From NCBI GenBank assembly GCA_028284025.1, contig JANQSM010000282.1:1-12963 (forward strand): a stretch of 12,963 bases of DNA, in the 5' to 3' direction. The position numbers and the translations under genes are program-made. Shown here piece after piece: positions 1 to 5,804 of the stretch; position 1 is the stretch's first letter, and each line of letters opens with the position of its first letter. This stretch comes from Alphaproteobacteria bacterium. GTDB taxonomy: Bacteria > Pseudomonadota > Alphaproteobacteria > JANQSM01. The notes below the pieces were generated by a model. The model did no database searches. It was not told the origin of the DNA and saw only the letters and a list, made by a program, of their open reading frames with translations.

Positions 1-64
1 GTTCAATTGCGGATTCATGATCCGGCCCACCAAGATTAAAAATGACTACGGCTGTTTTTGTCAT
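1..64 (-). CDS. hemH: Ferrochelatase, N-terminal fragment (runs off window)
   Basis: Only the first 21 codons are visible, read leftward from ATG at 64-62; the gene continues beyond base 1. The visible protein starts MTKTAVVIFNLGGPDHESAI. The hydrophobic strand followed by FNLGGPD is the N-terminal signature of ferrochelatase, which inserts ferrous iron into protoporphyrin IX as the last step of haem synthesis. Another in-frame ATG lies four codons upstream (76-74); neither start has a clear Shine-Dalgarno sequence. The 47-base gap to the preceding minus-strand gene allows co-transcription. The call rests on a short stretch, but the motif is distinctive. No catalytic residue is inside the window. 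Confidence 0.75.
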   Translation of the reverse strand, partial: MTKTAVVIFNLGGPDHESAIE

Positions 65-111
65 GAAAAACAACATATATCGTTTGGGATGGATGGCAAG
101 ATCAATTGGCT

Positions 112-1329
112 TTAGGCGCTGGAAGATTTAAGAGTTTGTTCCACTTTGGTGGTATACATGTTACGCACGGCTTCAGGCAGGTTGGATTTTTTGACTTCCA
201 GGTAAGTGTTTGTGATTTTGGCAATCTTGGCTTTGGCATCTCCTTGAATATCTCTTAGCTCTTTTAGAGGATCAATACGTTCAAAAATGCTTTTCAACAG
301 ATTAACAATGACTTCGCGGTCAGTAGCTTTAACAGAGTGTTTGTAAAAGCCAAGGCAAGCATTTACTTTTTCAGTCTCGGGACTCAATTCTTTTAAATAG
401 GCATGAACAACTTCGTATTGATAATGTTTGGAAATGCGCTTTGAAACCAGTTCCTGCAATTCTGAGGAATAGCGATTTTCTTCATTTTCTTCCATTCGTC
501 TCAATAGGTGGGCTGTCTCTTTAACTTCTTCAAGCACGGGAGCTTTTTTATCTAGTAATAAAGTATTTTCCGTCACATAGTGCATCAATTGCTCTGTCAA
601 TGCGCCTTTACTTAGAGAGAGTGCAGGATTCTTGAAAATCTCACGGACCTTTTCCATCGCCGGCGGAGGATCTGTTACTTCAACATCTTTGCCTTCAATC
701 ATGTTCATTAAAGCCCACACTTTTTCTGATAAGTTGGGCGAATTTTCAAAACAATCATTCCATATCATTGGGTTACTTAATAAGTCACCAATCAGACAGT
801 CGATAAATCGCACAAGATCCGGGTGGGTATCTTCCTTTAAAAGAGAAAACACCTTATTGACTTTATCCATCAGAGTTTTTTCTTCAAAAATATAATTTGC
901 AAGGGCTGCAAAACATAAAAAGCTGGTCTCGGTTTTGTCTTTTAGGGCAAGAAATTCGATCAGGCCAGCCTCTTTAGCGTCTGGCTGGATAACAGGAATT
1001 TTTTCTTCTTTATCGTATTCCCAAGTTTTTTTAATCAGTTCATCACACAATTTATTTAAAGCTTTAATTCGGTCCTGCACGTCTTCCTTTAAGTCCTTCA
1101 CTTGGGCAATGGCGATTTTCTGAACAGCATTGTTCATAATGCTGCCAGCATCGGTAAATACTTTCTGGTGTTTCTGACTATGCAGCAGTTCAACAACCGA
1201 AATTTTCCGGCCAATCAGGAATTTCTCACAATAAAAACGGATCAATTGCCGGGCAGCAGGCTTCATAAAATCTTGAATAGAGTGGCATCTATTATTTTTT
1301 GCGACCTTATCCACCGTTTCATGGTCCAT
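112..1329 (-). CDS. Hypothetical alpha-helical protein, 405 aa
   Basis: I do not recognise this protein. The open frame extends to a TTG at 1344, but I prefer ATG at 1329 because GGGGA lies eight bases before it, whereas the TTG has no ribosome binding site. The protein is soluble-looking, with no signal peptide or membrane segment. It is rich in Lys, Glu and Leu, and reads as helix after helix. Charged heptad-like stretches near residues 75-100 and 275-310 may form coiled coils. It ends with a Ser-rich tail (KSSSA). It lies between rlmB and hemH, all on the minus strand, 151 bases after the rlmB stop, with its own promoter candidate in that gap. Nothing visible indicates an enzyme. A lineage-specific alphaproteobacterial protein is my best guess. 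Confidence 0.8.
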   Translation of the reverse strand: MDHETVDKVAKNNRCHSIQDFMKPAARQLIRFYCEKFLIGRKISVVELLHSQKHQKVFTDAGSIMNNAVQKIAIAQVKDLKEDVQDRIKALNKLCDELIKKTWEYDKEEKIPVIQPDAKEAGLIEFLALKDKTETSFLCFAALANYIFEEKTLMDKVNKVFSLLKEDTHPDLVRFIDCLIGDLLSNPMIWNDCFENSPNLSEKVWALMNMIEGKDVEVTDPPPAMEKVREIFKNPALSLSKGALTEQLMHYVTENTLLLDKKAPVLEEVKETAHLLRRMEENEENRYSSELQELVSKRISKHYQYEVVHAYLKELSPETEKVNACLGFYKHSVKATDREVIVNLLKSIFERIDPLKELRDIQGDAKAKIAKITNTYLEVKKSNLPEAVRNMYTTKVEQTLKSSSA

Positions 1330-1394
1330 GAAGTGATTCCCCAATCATTTTATAACCCAATCTATGTCGATTTGTGTGAGTTATGTGGCAATGT

Positions 1395-1423
1395 GTTATA
1401 TCACAGGTCGTGCATACTCCCAA
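1395..1423 (-). promoter_or_regulatory. Sigma-70-type promoter for the 405-aa gene
   Basis: On the minus strand TTGGGA (1423-1418) is followed after 17 bases by TATAAC (1400-1395). The -35 matches consensus at four of six positions and the -10 at five of six. Transcription would start near 1388, giving a leader of about 60 bases before the chosen ATG at 1329. The site lies in the gap after rlmB, so the downstream gene need not depend on rlmB transcription. The assignment is pattern-based only. Confidence 0.45.
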
Positions 1424-1449
1424 TACAGACTTTCTACAGTATACGCTAT

Positions 1450-1468
1450 TTGAGTTAAGATTGAGTTA
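1450..1468. repeat. Tandem 8-bp direct repeat, possible operator
   Basis: TTGAGTTA occurs at 1450-1457 and again at 1461-1468, a spacing of 11 bases or about one helical turn. A third partial copy (TGAGTTA) is at 1377-1383. Relative to the candidate promoter at 1395-1423, the pair would sit about 60-80 bases upstream of the start of transcription and the single copy just inside the transcript. This spacing would suit a DNA-binding regulator, but chance is not excluded for 7-8 base words in AT-rich DNA. Confidence 0.3.
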
Positions 1469-1480
1469 CGGGTGCCACAT

Positions 1481-2263
1481 TTATTTATCAGCAGAATTTG
1501 AGATTTCATAAAAGCAAATCGCTGCGGCATTAGAAACGTTTATGCTGGGCATTTGCTCCGAGTTTGGTAATTTGACCAACTTGTCGCAGGATTCTTTTAC
1601 CAACCGCCGGATTCCAGGGCCTTCAGCACCCAAGACCATAGCAAGTTTCTGATGCGGTACTATATCCCCTAAATATTGGCTGCCTCTCTCATCCAGCCCA
1701 ACGCAGAAAAAATGCTTTGATTTCAAAGTTTCAAGGGTGCGGGAAATGTTGGTGACTTCAATAACGGGGACATGCTCCACAGCTCCGCAGGCGATTTTGG
1801 CCAGAGCAGGAGTCAGGCCAGGGGCATTTTTATCTTGAACAATCAAAGCCTGTATATTGAATGCTGCGGCAGACCGTAAAATGGCTCCAACATTATGTGG
1901 GTCTGTGACTTGATCCAGAATAGCAATAAACGTATGGGGCTGATCCTTTGTTTGATCTAAAAAGTCTTCCAGATGCATTTGAGGTATTGGCGTGCAATCC
2001 AGTGCAATATGCTGATGAACGGTCCCTTCATCAAAGGCGTTTTTAAAGAAGTCATTGTCCACTGTTTTATGATCACATCCTGCCGGCAGTTTCAGATTGG
2101 GCAAACCTTTTGCCGCTTTCTGAGTGGTATATAAAACCTTGCATGTTCGTCCCGGATTCTTTAGGGCAGCCAGAACAGCATGCTGGCCGTACAATAGGGT
2201 ATTGGACCTTTTATTTTTAGCCACAGAAGGCTGGCTGGTTTTTTTGTGACGGGATTTCTTCAT
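1481..2263 (-). CDS. rlmB: 23S rRNA (guanosine-2'-O)-methyltransferase RlmB (SpoU/TrmH family)
   Basis: This 260-residue protein belongs to the SPOUT (TrmH/SpoU) superfamily, which transfers methyl from S-adenosylmethionine to a ribose 2'-OH. RlmB acts on the 23S rRNA peptidyl-transferase region. A basic tail (residues 1-20) precedes a small substrate-binding domain that begins at LLYGQHAVLAAL (about 23-34). The three knot motifs are visible: DPHNVGAILRSA (121-132, with Asn124 and Arg130), LGAEGPGIRRL (211-221), and INVSNAAAICFYE (241-253). The part before motif 3 (LPNSEQMPS) lacks the glycine usual there. The length is ordinary. ATG at 2263 is preceded by AAGGA at a rather long spacing of 13 bases. 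The gene is divergent from tRNA-Tyr, an arrangement I recall from other alphaproteobacteria. A tRNA-modifying TrmH is less likely because of the N-terminal domain. Confidence 0.9.
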   Translation of the reverse strand: MKKSRHKKTSQPSVAKNKRSNTLLYGQHAVLAALKNPGRTCKVLYTTQKAAKGLPNLKLPAGCDHKTVDNDFFKNAFDEGTVHQHIALDCTPIPQMHLEDFLDQTKDQPHTFIAILDQVTDPHNVGAILRSAAAFNIQALIVQDKNAPGLTPALAKIACGAVEHVPVIEVTNISRTLETLKSKHFFCVGLDERGSQYLGDIVPHQKLAMVLGAEGPGIRRLVKESCDKLVKLPNSEQMPSINVSNAAAICFYEISNSADK

Positions 2264-2279
2264 TTTTTATACTTCATCC

Positions 2280-2308
2280 TTGACAAGCAGCGTCTAAGAA
2301 ACTAACCA
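2280..2308 (+). promoter_or_regulatory. Possible tRNA-Tyr promoter
   Basis: A perfect -35 hexamer TTGACA (2280-2285) is followed after 17 bases by TAACCA (2303-2308), a poor -10. The predicted start would be near 2315, about 30 bases before the mature tRNA-Tyr end, which is a suitable distance. The -35 is the only strong part, so the assignment is tentative. Confidence 0.3.
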
Positions 2309-2344
2309 ATAACACTTCATAAATCCAGTCCGAATATTGGATCA

Positions 2345-2429
2345 GGAGGGGTGGCAGAGCGGTCAAATGCACCTGACTGTAAATCAGGCGTCTCAGACTA
2401 CGTAGGTTCGAATCCTACCCCCTCCACCA
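2345..2429 (+). tRNA. tRNA-Tyr(GTA)
   Basis: This is an 85-base class II tRNA with a long variable arm. The acceptor stem GGAGGGG (2345-2351) pairs with CCCCTCC (2419-2425), followed by discriminator A and an encoded CCA (2427-2429). The anticodon stem CCTGA/TCAGG encloses a seven-base loop with anticodon GTA at 2379-2381. The T arm is GTAGG-TTCGAAT-CCTAC. It decodes TAT and TAC. It is the first of three tRNA genes in what is usually a compact tRNA-tuf-secE cluster. The palindromic element begins directly at its CCA end, so 3' maturation occurs next to, or inside, a hairpin. An open frame runs through this gene but it is not coding. Confidence 0.98.
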
Positions 2430-2540
2430 CACTTCGCCTCCAAATTGCAAAAGCAATTTGGGAGCTTCGTGTGGCAAGCCACACAGAAGCGATAGGGGAA
2501 GTAGTGCCCCTCGTAGCTCTGCTTGCAGAGCGAAGTGGGG
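2427..2540 (+). repeat. Nested palindromic element abutting the tRNA-Tyr 3' end
   Basis: This is a compact array of inverted repeats filling the gap from tRNA-Tyr to the GIY-YIG gene. The outer repeat CACTTCG (2430-2436) pairs with CGAAGTG (2531-2537), and CC (2427-2428) could extend it with GG (2539-2540) after one mismatch. Hairpin A is CCAAATTGC/GCAATTTGG (2440-2461) with loop AAAA; CCACAC (2427-2432), which includes the tRNA CCA, can pair with GTGTGG (2469-2474) outside it. Hairpin B is GTGTGGC-AA-GCCACAC (2469-2484), extended by GCTTC/GAAGC. Hairpin C is GCTCTGC-TT-GCAGAGC (2516-2531), with CCCC (2507-2510) and GGGG (2537-2540) outside it. B and C share the same design of seven base pairs and a two-base loop. 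This resembles a REP/BIME-type or small mobile element. Whether other genomic copies exist cannot be seen here. Confidence 0.75.
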
Positions 2541-2551
2541 CTGGTTATAAT
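2523..2551 (+). promoter_or_regulatory. Promoter of the GIY-YIG gene, probably leaderless
   Basis: A perfect -10 TATAAT (2546-2551) lies only six bases before the ATG at 2558. TTGCAG (2523-2528) is 17 bases upstream and matches the -35 in its TTG half only. Transcription would start at or within a base or two of the ATG, so the mRNA would have essentially no leader, in agreement with the absence of any Shine-Dalgarno sequence. The -35 lies inside the last hairpin of the palindromic element. Confidence 0.45.
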
Positions 2552-2557
2552 CCTTAT

Positions 2558-2887
2558 ATGTATTTTGTTTATCTCATTCAAAGTGAAATTAATTCAAAGC
2601 AAAAGTACATAGGGCTTACTGACAATGTGCAGAGTAGACTTAAAGATCATAATGATGGAAAGTCAATTCATACAAATAAATTCAAACCATGGAGATTAGT
2701 AACCTATTTTGCCTTTTCCAGTAAACAAGCTGCCGTGGATTTTGAAAGATATCTAAAAACAGGATCAGGATGGGCTTTCGCAAAAAAAAAGGTTATGGAA
2801 ATGAATAATAAAACCCTCAAAGCTGATTTTTATAATCCTGTCCCCTCCAACATTCTTAAGTCAAAATCCTTTATTCCTTTTATATGA
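2558..2887 (+). CDS. GIY-YIG nuclease superfamily protein (UvrC/YhbQ-like single domain), 109 aa
   Basis: This is a single-domain GIY-YIG protein of the small URI-domain endonuclease type, a family that cuts DNA using one divalent metal. Motifs present: FVY (3-5) and YIG (17-19), the paired signature; Arg27 in VQSRLKDHN; HN (31-32); PWRLV (44-48); and Glu63 in DFERYLK, the metal-binding Glu. After GSGWAFAKKK the C-terminal tail (about 80-109) is unusual and AT-rich. The same frame is open back through tRNA-Tyr, but homology begins at MYFVYL, so I start at ATG 2558. No ribosome binding site is visible; a -10 lies just upstream. It stands alone, between the palindromic element and a convergent gene. 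All catalytic positions look intact. The substrate is unknown, and small proteins of this group are often linked to repeats or mobile DNA. Confidence 0.87.
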   Translation: MYFVYLIQSEINSKQKYIGLTDNVQSRLKDHNDGKSIHTNKFKPWRLVTYFAFSSKQAAVDFERYLKTGSGWAFAKKKVMEMNNKTLKADFYNPVPSNILKSKSFIPFI

Positions 2888-2903
2888 TAAATTTGACCAT
2901 TAC

Positions 2904-2927
2904 AAAAGCCCTGGTTATGGGTTTTTT
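2904..2927. terminator. Candidate bidirectional terminator between convergent genes
   Basis: AAAAGCCC (2904-2911) can pair with GGGTTTTT (2919-2926) around a seven-base loop, with one G-T wobble, followed on the plus strand by a run of six T. It lies 17 bases after the GIY-YIG stop and before the end of the opposing 365-aa gene, where a shared terminator is expected. On the minus strand the hairpin is also followed by TTTT inside the stem. The GC core is only three pairs, so strength is uncertain. Confidence 0.45.
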
Positions 2928-2980
2928 AAATGGTGCTGTGAGTGATTGATGAGAACCTACATGTAGATTTGGTGAGAAAA

Positions 2981-4078
2981 CTAAACTCGGGATAAAGCAA
3001 GTTTATCAAGAGTACCAAATTTTTCATCATCTCTAGAATTAATGCCACGGTACACACGACCTTTAAGCTTCTCCATGGCAACTTGTATACCTTTTTCTAA
3101 TCTCTCTACAATGTCATCTTGTGTTGGCAATCCACAACCTGTCAAATCTAATGATGGTTCTATAGCGTATATCAAAGGATCAATAGTAAGCTCTAAAAGA
3201 AGTTGGTGTGTACTATTTTCGTCTGCTACTTTTCTTCTTTCAAGTCCGTAGAGGTACACTAAGTAATAATTCACAGGGTTTCTAGGAGGGGAAAATTGCC
3301 GATATTCCGAATAAACACTTTCTAAGAGATCTCTTAAAGCTGCTTTAACAAGCTTATTGCCATCTATATCAATTTCTCCCCCATCATCTAGTGCGAATCT
3401 AATTTTTCTAACATTAAAAGTTGGTTTGTCAGTATATTCATCTTTAGCAATATCATCATAAATGTAGCATTGCTCTGGATTTTTTGAAGGTAATGCCATT
3501 TTAACAAGCTCAATAAATTTTCTAAGTGCTTTATGCACAGCCTCCAGGACTTTGCGAGAGTCGATAGACTGCTTAACTACGAGATCTATTAGGGCTTCAG
3601 ACTTTCTAAGATTTTCAATGAGTGTCCCATCAGTAAAAAGATTTAGCGTTCCTTCGCCGCTATGGTTTATTGATATGGAATCTCCCAAACCTTTTCTGGC
3701 AAGAATGGCATATATAATAGCCTCAAGCAGGTTGTAATTTATACTATCATTAAAGTCTTGGCCTAGAGGAAATGAAGCAGGTCTTTGACCTTGTTTTAGT
3801 GCGGAATCAATATAATCAATGATTTGCATTAAAGCGGATTCATGCTCAACATAATCAGTCATTTTTGCATCCAGACATTCATAAAAGTCCGGATCATTGA
3901 AGAGCCCGTCTCTTCCCGTCCCTGGGTAAATTATTAATGTGGTTTTATTTACAAAAAAACTTAATCCGACACCGTGTAGTGCATGACTCATAGCTCGTAA
4001 AGTTTTTGGGTCCAGAGTAGCCTTAAATACTTTGCCTGGCTCTACAGAATCTAGAATTTCTCTTGCAGAAAATGCCAT
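2981..4078 (-). CDS. Hypothetical protein, 365 aa
   Basis: I do not recognise this protein. The frame opens at TTG 4099, but ATG 4078 has a strong AGGAG ending nine bases upstream, so I start there. The protein has no signal peptide or membrane helix and is mixed charged, acidic early and more basic late. A strand-like segment near residues 38-52 (LSFFVNKTTLIIYPG) is followed by long helical stretches. It contains a conserved-looking DDGGEIDIDGNKL stretch (about 232-244), but I cannot tie this to a metal site. It is the only minus-strand gene between the tRNAs, convergent with the GIY-YIG gene and divergent from tRNA-Gly, inside a normally compact cluster. Its base composition looks more AT-rich than the ribosomal genes to the right. 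These features fit an acquired gene; this is inference. Confidence 0.8.
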   Translation of the reverse strand: MAFSAREILDSVEPGKVFKATLDPKTLRAMSHALHGVGLSFFVNKTTLIIYPGTGRDGLFNDPDFYECLDAKMTDYVEHESALMQIIDYIDSALKQGQRPASFPLGQDFNDSINYNLLEAIIYAILARKGLGDSISINHSGEGTLNLFTDGTLIENLRKSEALIDLVVKQSIDSRKVLEAVHKALRKFIELVKMALPSKNPEQCYIYDDIAKDEYTDKPTFNVRKIRFALDDGGEIDIDGNKLVKAALRDLLESVYSEYRQFSPPRNPVNYYLVYLYGLERRKVADENSTHQLLLELTIDPLIYAIEPSLDLTGCGLPTQDDIVERLEKGIQVAMEKLKGRVYRGINSRDDEKFGTLDKLALSRV

Positions 4079-4119
4079 ATTGGAAGTCTCCTGAGTCAAA
4101 TTAAATTTTCCTTTGGGGA

Positions 4120-4148
4120 AACATGCAGTAAGGGCTGTTAAATGTCAA
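4120..4148 (-). promoter_or_regulatory. Possible promoter of the 365-aa gene
   Basis: On the minus strand a perfect -35 TTGACA (4148-4143) is followed after 17 bases by CATGTT (4125-4120), which matches the -10 at three of six positions. The start would fall near 4113, about 35 bases before the ATG at 4078. The surrounding 4100-4325 gap is AT-rich and also contains TATAAT (4183-4188) and TATAAA (4189-4194) words on the plus strand, so other starts are possible. Confidence 0.35.
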
Positions 4149-4279
4149 CAAATTTAATTTCAAAATCTTTATTTTTTAGGTCTATAATTATAAACTGTAA
4201 CTCTACACAGGGTCGCAAACGTACATTTATGGCCCATCAGCCTTCATGCATAATTAATTCTGTGAAATTTTCAAAAGCA

Positions 4280-4311
4280 TTGCATTTGAAATACGGATGG
4301 TTTAAAACCAT
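4280..4311 (+). promoter_or_regulatory. Possible tRNA-Gly promoter overlapping a palindrome
   Basis: TTGCAT (4280-4285) and TAAAAC (4303-4308) are 17 bases apart and would start transcription near 4315, about ten bases before tRNA-Gly. The -10 coincides with a near-perfect palindrome: ATGGTTT (4297-4303), one A, then AAACCAT (4305-4311), followed by a T run. The palindrome could be an operator or a weak terminator for upstream read-through. Both hexamers are poor, so confidence is low. Confidence 0.25.
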
Positions 4312-4325
4312 TTTTCACGTGATAT

Positions 4326-4399
4326 GCGGGTGTAGCTTAATGGTAAAGCCCTAGCCTTCCAAGCTAGTTATGAGGGTTCGATTCCCTTCACCCGCTCCA
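4326..4399 (+). tRNA. tRNA-Gly(TCC)
   Basis: This is a 74-base tRNA. The acceptor stem GCGGGTG (4326-4332) pairs with CACCCGC (4389-4395), followed by discriminator T and an encoded CCA (4397-4399). The anticodon stem CTAGC/GCTAG encloses CTTCCAA with anticodon TCC at 4358-4360, reading GGA and probably GGG. The T arm is GAGGG-TTCGATT-CCCTT, with one G-T pair. A second CCA follows immediately (4400-4402). tRNA-Gly(TCC) next to tRNA-Tyr is the E. coli glyT-tyrU pairing. Here the two are almost 1.9 kb apart, separated by the GIY-YIG and 365-aa genes. Confidence 0.98.
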
Positions 4400-4504
4400 C
4401 CATACAAATTCTTCCCAAAATCAAGCAGCAAATTTCCTTGAACATCAATGATTTAGCGTGTTCCAGGCGATTGTTAACCACACTTTAATCATACAGTTGT
4501 ACGG

Positions 4505-4510
4505 TATAAA
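4505..4510 (+). promoter_or_regulatory. Possible -10 element for the 359-aa gene
   Basis: TATAAA (4505-4510) lies 37 bases before the chosen ATG at 4548, giving a plausible leader of about 30 bases. The best-placed -35 is poor (ACTTTA at 4482-4487). Read-through from tRNA-Gly is an alternative, since I see no strong terminator between 4400 and 4500. Confidence 0.25.
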
Positions 4511-4547
4511 ATGTTTGGTTGTATGCATAAAAAGAAATACAAATGCG

Positions 4548-5627
4548 ATGGTTGATATGAATGAACAAAAGGCATTGGAAGATGCCACAGATGCGGTGCA
4601 TTTATTGCCACTGGAGATTCTTCCACTTGAAACACCTGGCTTGAAAAAGGCGCGCATGGTCAAGAATGCGCAGCTTGAATCTATGGTGGAATTGTTTAAA
4701 GAAGTTGGGACTGGAAGTGGCCAGGTTCCAATTACCAGCCTGGGCGAAGTTTTCAAATCTGACCCGGAAAAACTTAAGCGTGATTATGAAAAACTAGAAA
4801 GCATTGCGGCGCTACAAAGTTTTGATGTGTATTCGTTGCGCATTGATTTTCGTCGTCTTGGAGTTGAGATTGATGAATCTAGTCAGCTTTCTTTGTCTGA
4901 AAATAAAAAGAATGAGCTTGCTTCCCAGATGAGTAAATTTACACGCCCCTTGGTGATGCGAATTTACGGTCAAAGTGATGTTGAGCAGACAGCACCGGAT
5001 ATTTCTGGATTGTTTCAATCAGCAGATAAAGAACAAACTTTAAAAAGTTTAAACTTGGTAGCAGAAAAACTGAAAGTACCGTTGCATGAAGTTCCAGACT
5101 TTTTAGAAGAGTATGGTGACACGTTTTTGTCCTTATCTTATTACCACAATGAATTGGATCGTATTACCCCGGTTACACGGCAATTTATAAAGGCTGTTAT
5201 TGAAGCAAAAAAAAGCCACCAGTTTAAAACTGACCCGCAACAACAAAAGATGTGTAAAAACATTATTGAATCCTTTGAATATATCCATACTTCCTTGATG
5301 CAGCGTCTAAAGAAATTCCAGGAAATGTTCAATAGCATCTGGGAAACAATGGAAGCTGACACGTTTTACCAGATCAAAAGCATTATTGAGCAAAATCACA
5401 AAAGCCTTGGCACGGTCTTGTGCGGTCTTCTGGTAAAAATGTACCGCTGGCAGGAACGTTTTCCCAACGGTAATCCGCCAGTGGCAAAACTGGGTGAATT
5501 TATGCGCACTGAGGTAATGACTGGCTTGCAGCAAATCTACCAAACAGAAAAACAAGCCGAAGCGTTACTTGCAAAACAAAAAATTCCAACAGCAAAAGCC
5601 TCGGCACCAGAAATGGCAACGGCTTAA
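4548..5627 (+). CDS. Hypothetical alpha-helical protein, 359 aa
   Basis: The family has no function I can name. The frame opens at GTG 4458, but those 30 extra residues look non-coding. ATG 4548 (MVDMNEQKALEDATDAVHLL) or ATG 4557 is more likely, and neither has a strong ribosome binding site. After an acidic start comes LPLETPGLKKARMVKNAQLE (about 25-44), then SFDVYSLRIDFRRLGV (about 92-107) and FTRPLVMRIYG (about 130-140). A helical half follows, with VPDFLEEYGDTFLSLSYY near 185-202, and a low-complexity tail. No membrane segment or signal peptide is visible. I have an impression of similar proteins of unknown function in Rhodospirillales-like alphaproteobacteria, recalled and not checked. 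It occupies the place where many proteobacteria have tuf, between tRNA-Gly and tRNA-Trp. It is not an elongation factor: there is no GTPase P-loop. Confidence 0.85.
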   Translation: MVDMNEQKALEDATDAVHLLPLEILPLETPGLKKARMVKNAQLESMVELFKEVGTGSGQVPITSLGEVFKSDPEKLKRDYEKLESIAALQSFDVYSLRIDFRRLGVEIDESSQLSLSENKKNELASQMSKFTRPLVMRIYGQSDVEQTAPDISGLFQSADKEQTLKSLNLVAEKLKVPLHEVPDFLEEYGDTFLSLSYYHNELDRITPVTRQFIKAVIEAKKSHQFKTDPQQQKMCKNIIESFEYIHTSLMQRLKKFQEMFNSIWETMEADTFYQIKSIIEQNHKSLGTVLCGLLVKMYRWQERFPNGNPPVAKLGEFMRTEVMTGLQQIYQTEKQAEALLAKQKIPTAKASAPEMATA

Positions 5628-5640
5628 TCGACAAAAACGC

Positions 5641-5669
5641 TGGACGATCTTGAAAAAGTGCGTTATAGA
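5641..5669 (+). promoter_or_regulatory. Possible tRNA-Trp promoter
   Basis: TGGACG (5641-5646) and TATAGA (5664-5669) are separated by 17 bases; each matches consensus at four positions. Transcription would begin around 5676, about eight bases before the mature tRNA 5' end. The site lies directly after the stop codon of the upstream gene, so the tRNA need not depend on that gene's transcript. Confidence 0.4.
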
Positions 5670-5683
5670 AGCTTTTCCGTTGC

Positions 5684-5759
5684 AGGAGCATAGCTCAATT
5701 GGTAGAGCGTCGGTCTCCAAAACCGAAGGTTGTGGGTTCAAGTCCCTCTGCTCCTGCCA
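5684..5759 (+). tRNA. tRNA-Trp(CCA)
   Basis: This is a 76-base tRNA. The acceptor stem AGGAGCA (5684-5690) pairs with TGCTCCT (5749-5755), followed by discriminator G and an encoded CCA (5757-5759). The anticodon stem TCGGT/ACCGA encloses CTCCAAA with anticodon CCA at 5717-5719, decoding TGG. Only the standard CCA anticodon is seen, and the GIY-YIG gene ends in TGA, so there is no sign of TGA reassignment. The place immediately upstream of secE is the conserved alphaproteobacterial location for this gene. Confidence 0.98.
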
Positions 5760-5804
5760 TTTCCAAGAATTATTGAAAAACTTCAAAAATCTTTATTTAT
5801 CCCC

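Noticed and set aside
603..630. NPALSLSKGA in the 405-aa protein, which resembles translated repeat sequences common in some environmental genomes
   Set aside because: The underlying bases are not the GC-rich repeat that gives this peptide, so the likeness is coincidental.
2351..2557. Open frame that would extend the GIY-YIG protein upstream by 69 codons
   Set aside because: The extension is tRNA-Tyr and the palindromic array read as protein. GIY-YIG homology begins exactly at ATG 2558 with a -10 element just before it.
4142..4354. 70-codon open frame before and into tRNA-Gly
   Set aside because: It overlaps the tRNA, has no ribosome binding site and no protein-like pattern; it is chance in AT-rich DNA.
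4397..4402. Tandem CCACCA at the tRNA-Gly 3' end as a possible degradation tag
   Set aside because: The second CCA is in flanking DNA and would be removed in processing; there is nothing to show that it is retained.
4458..4547. GTG-initiated 30-residue extension of the 359-aa protein
   Set aside because: It overlaps the probable promoter region, has no ribosome binding site, and its composition differs from the rest of the protein.
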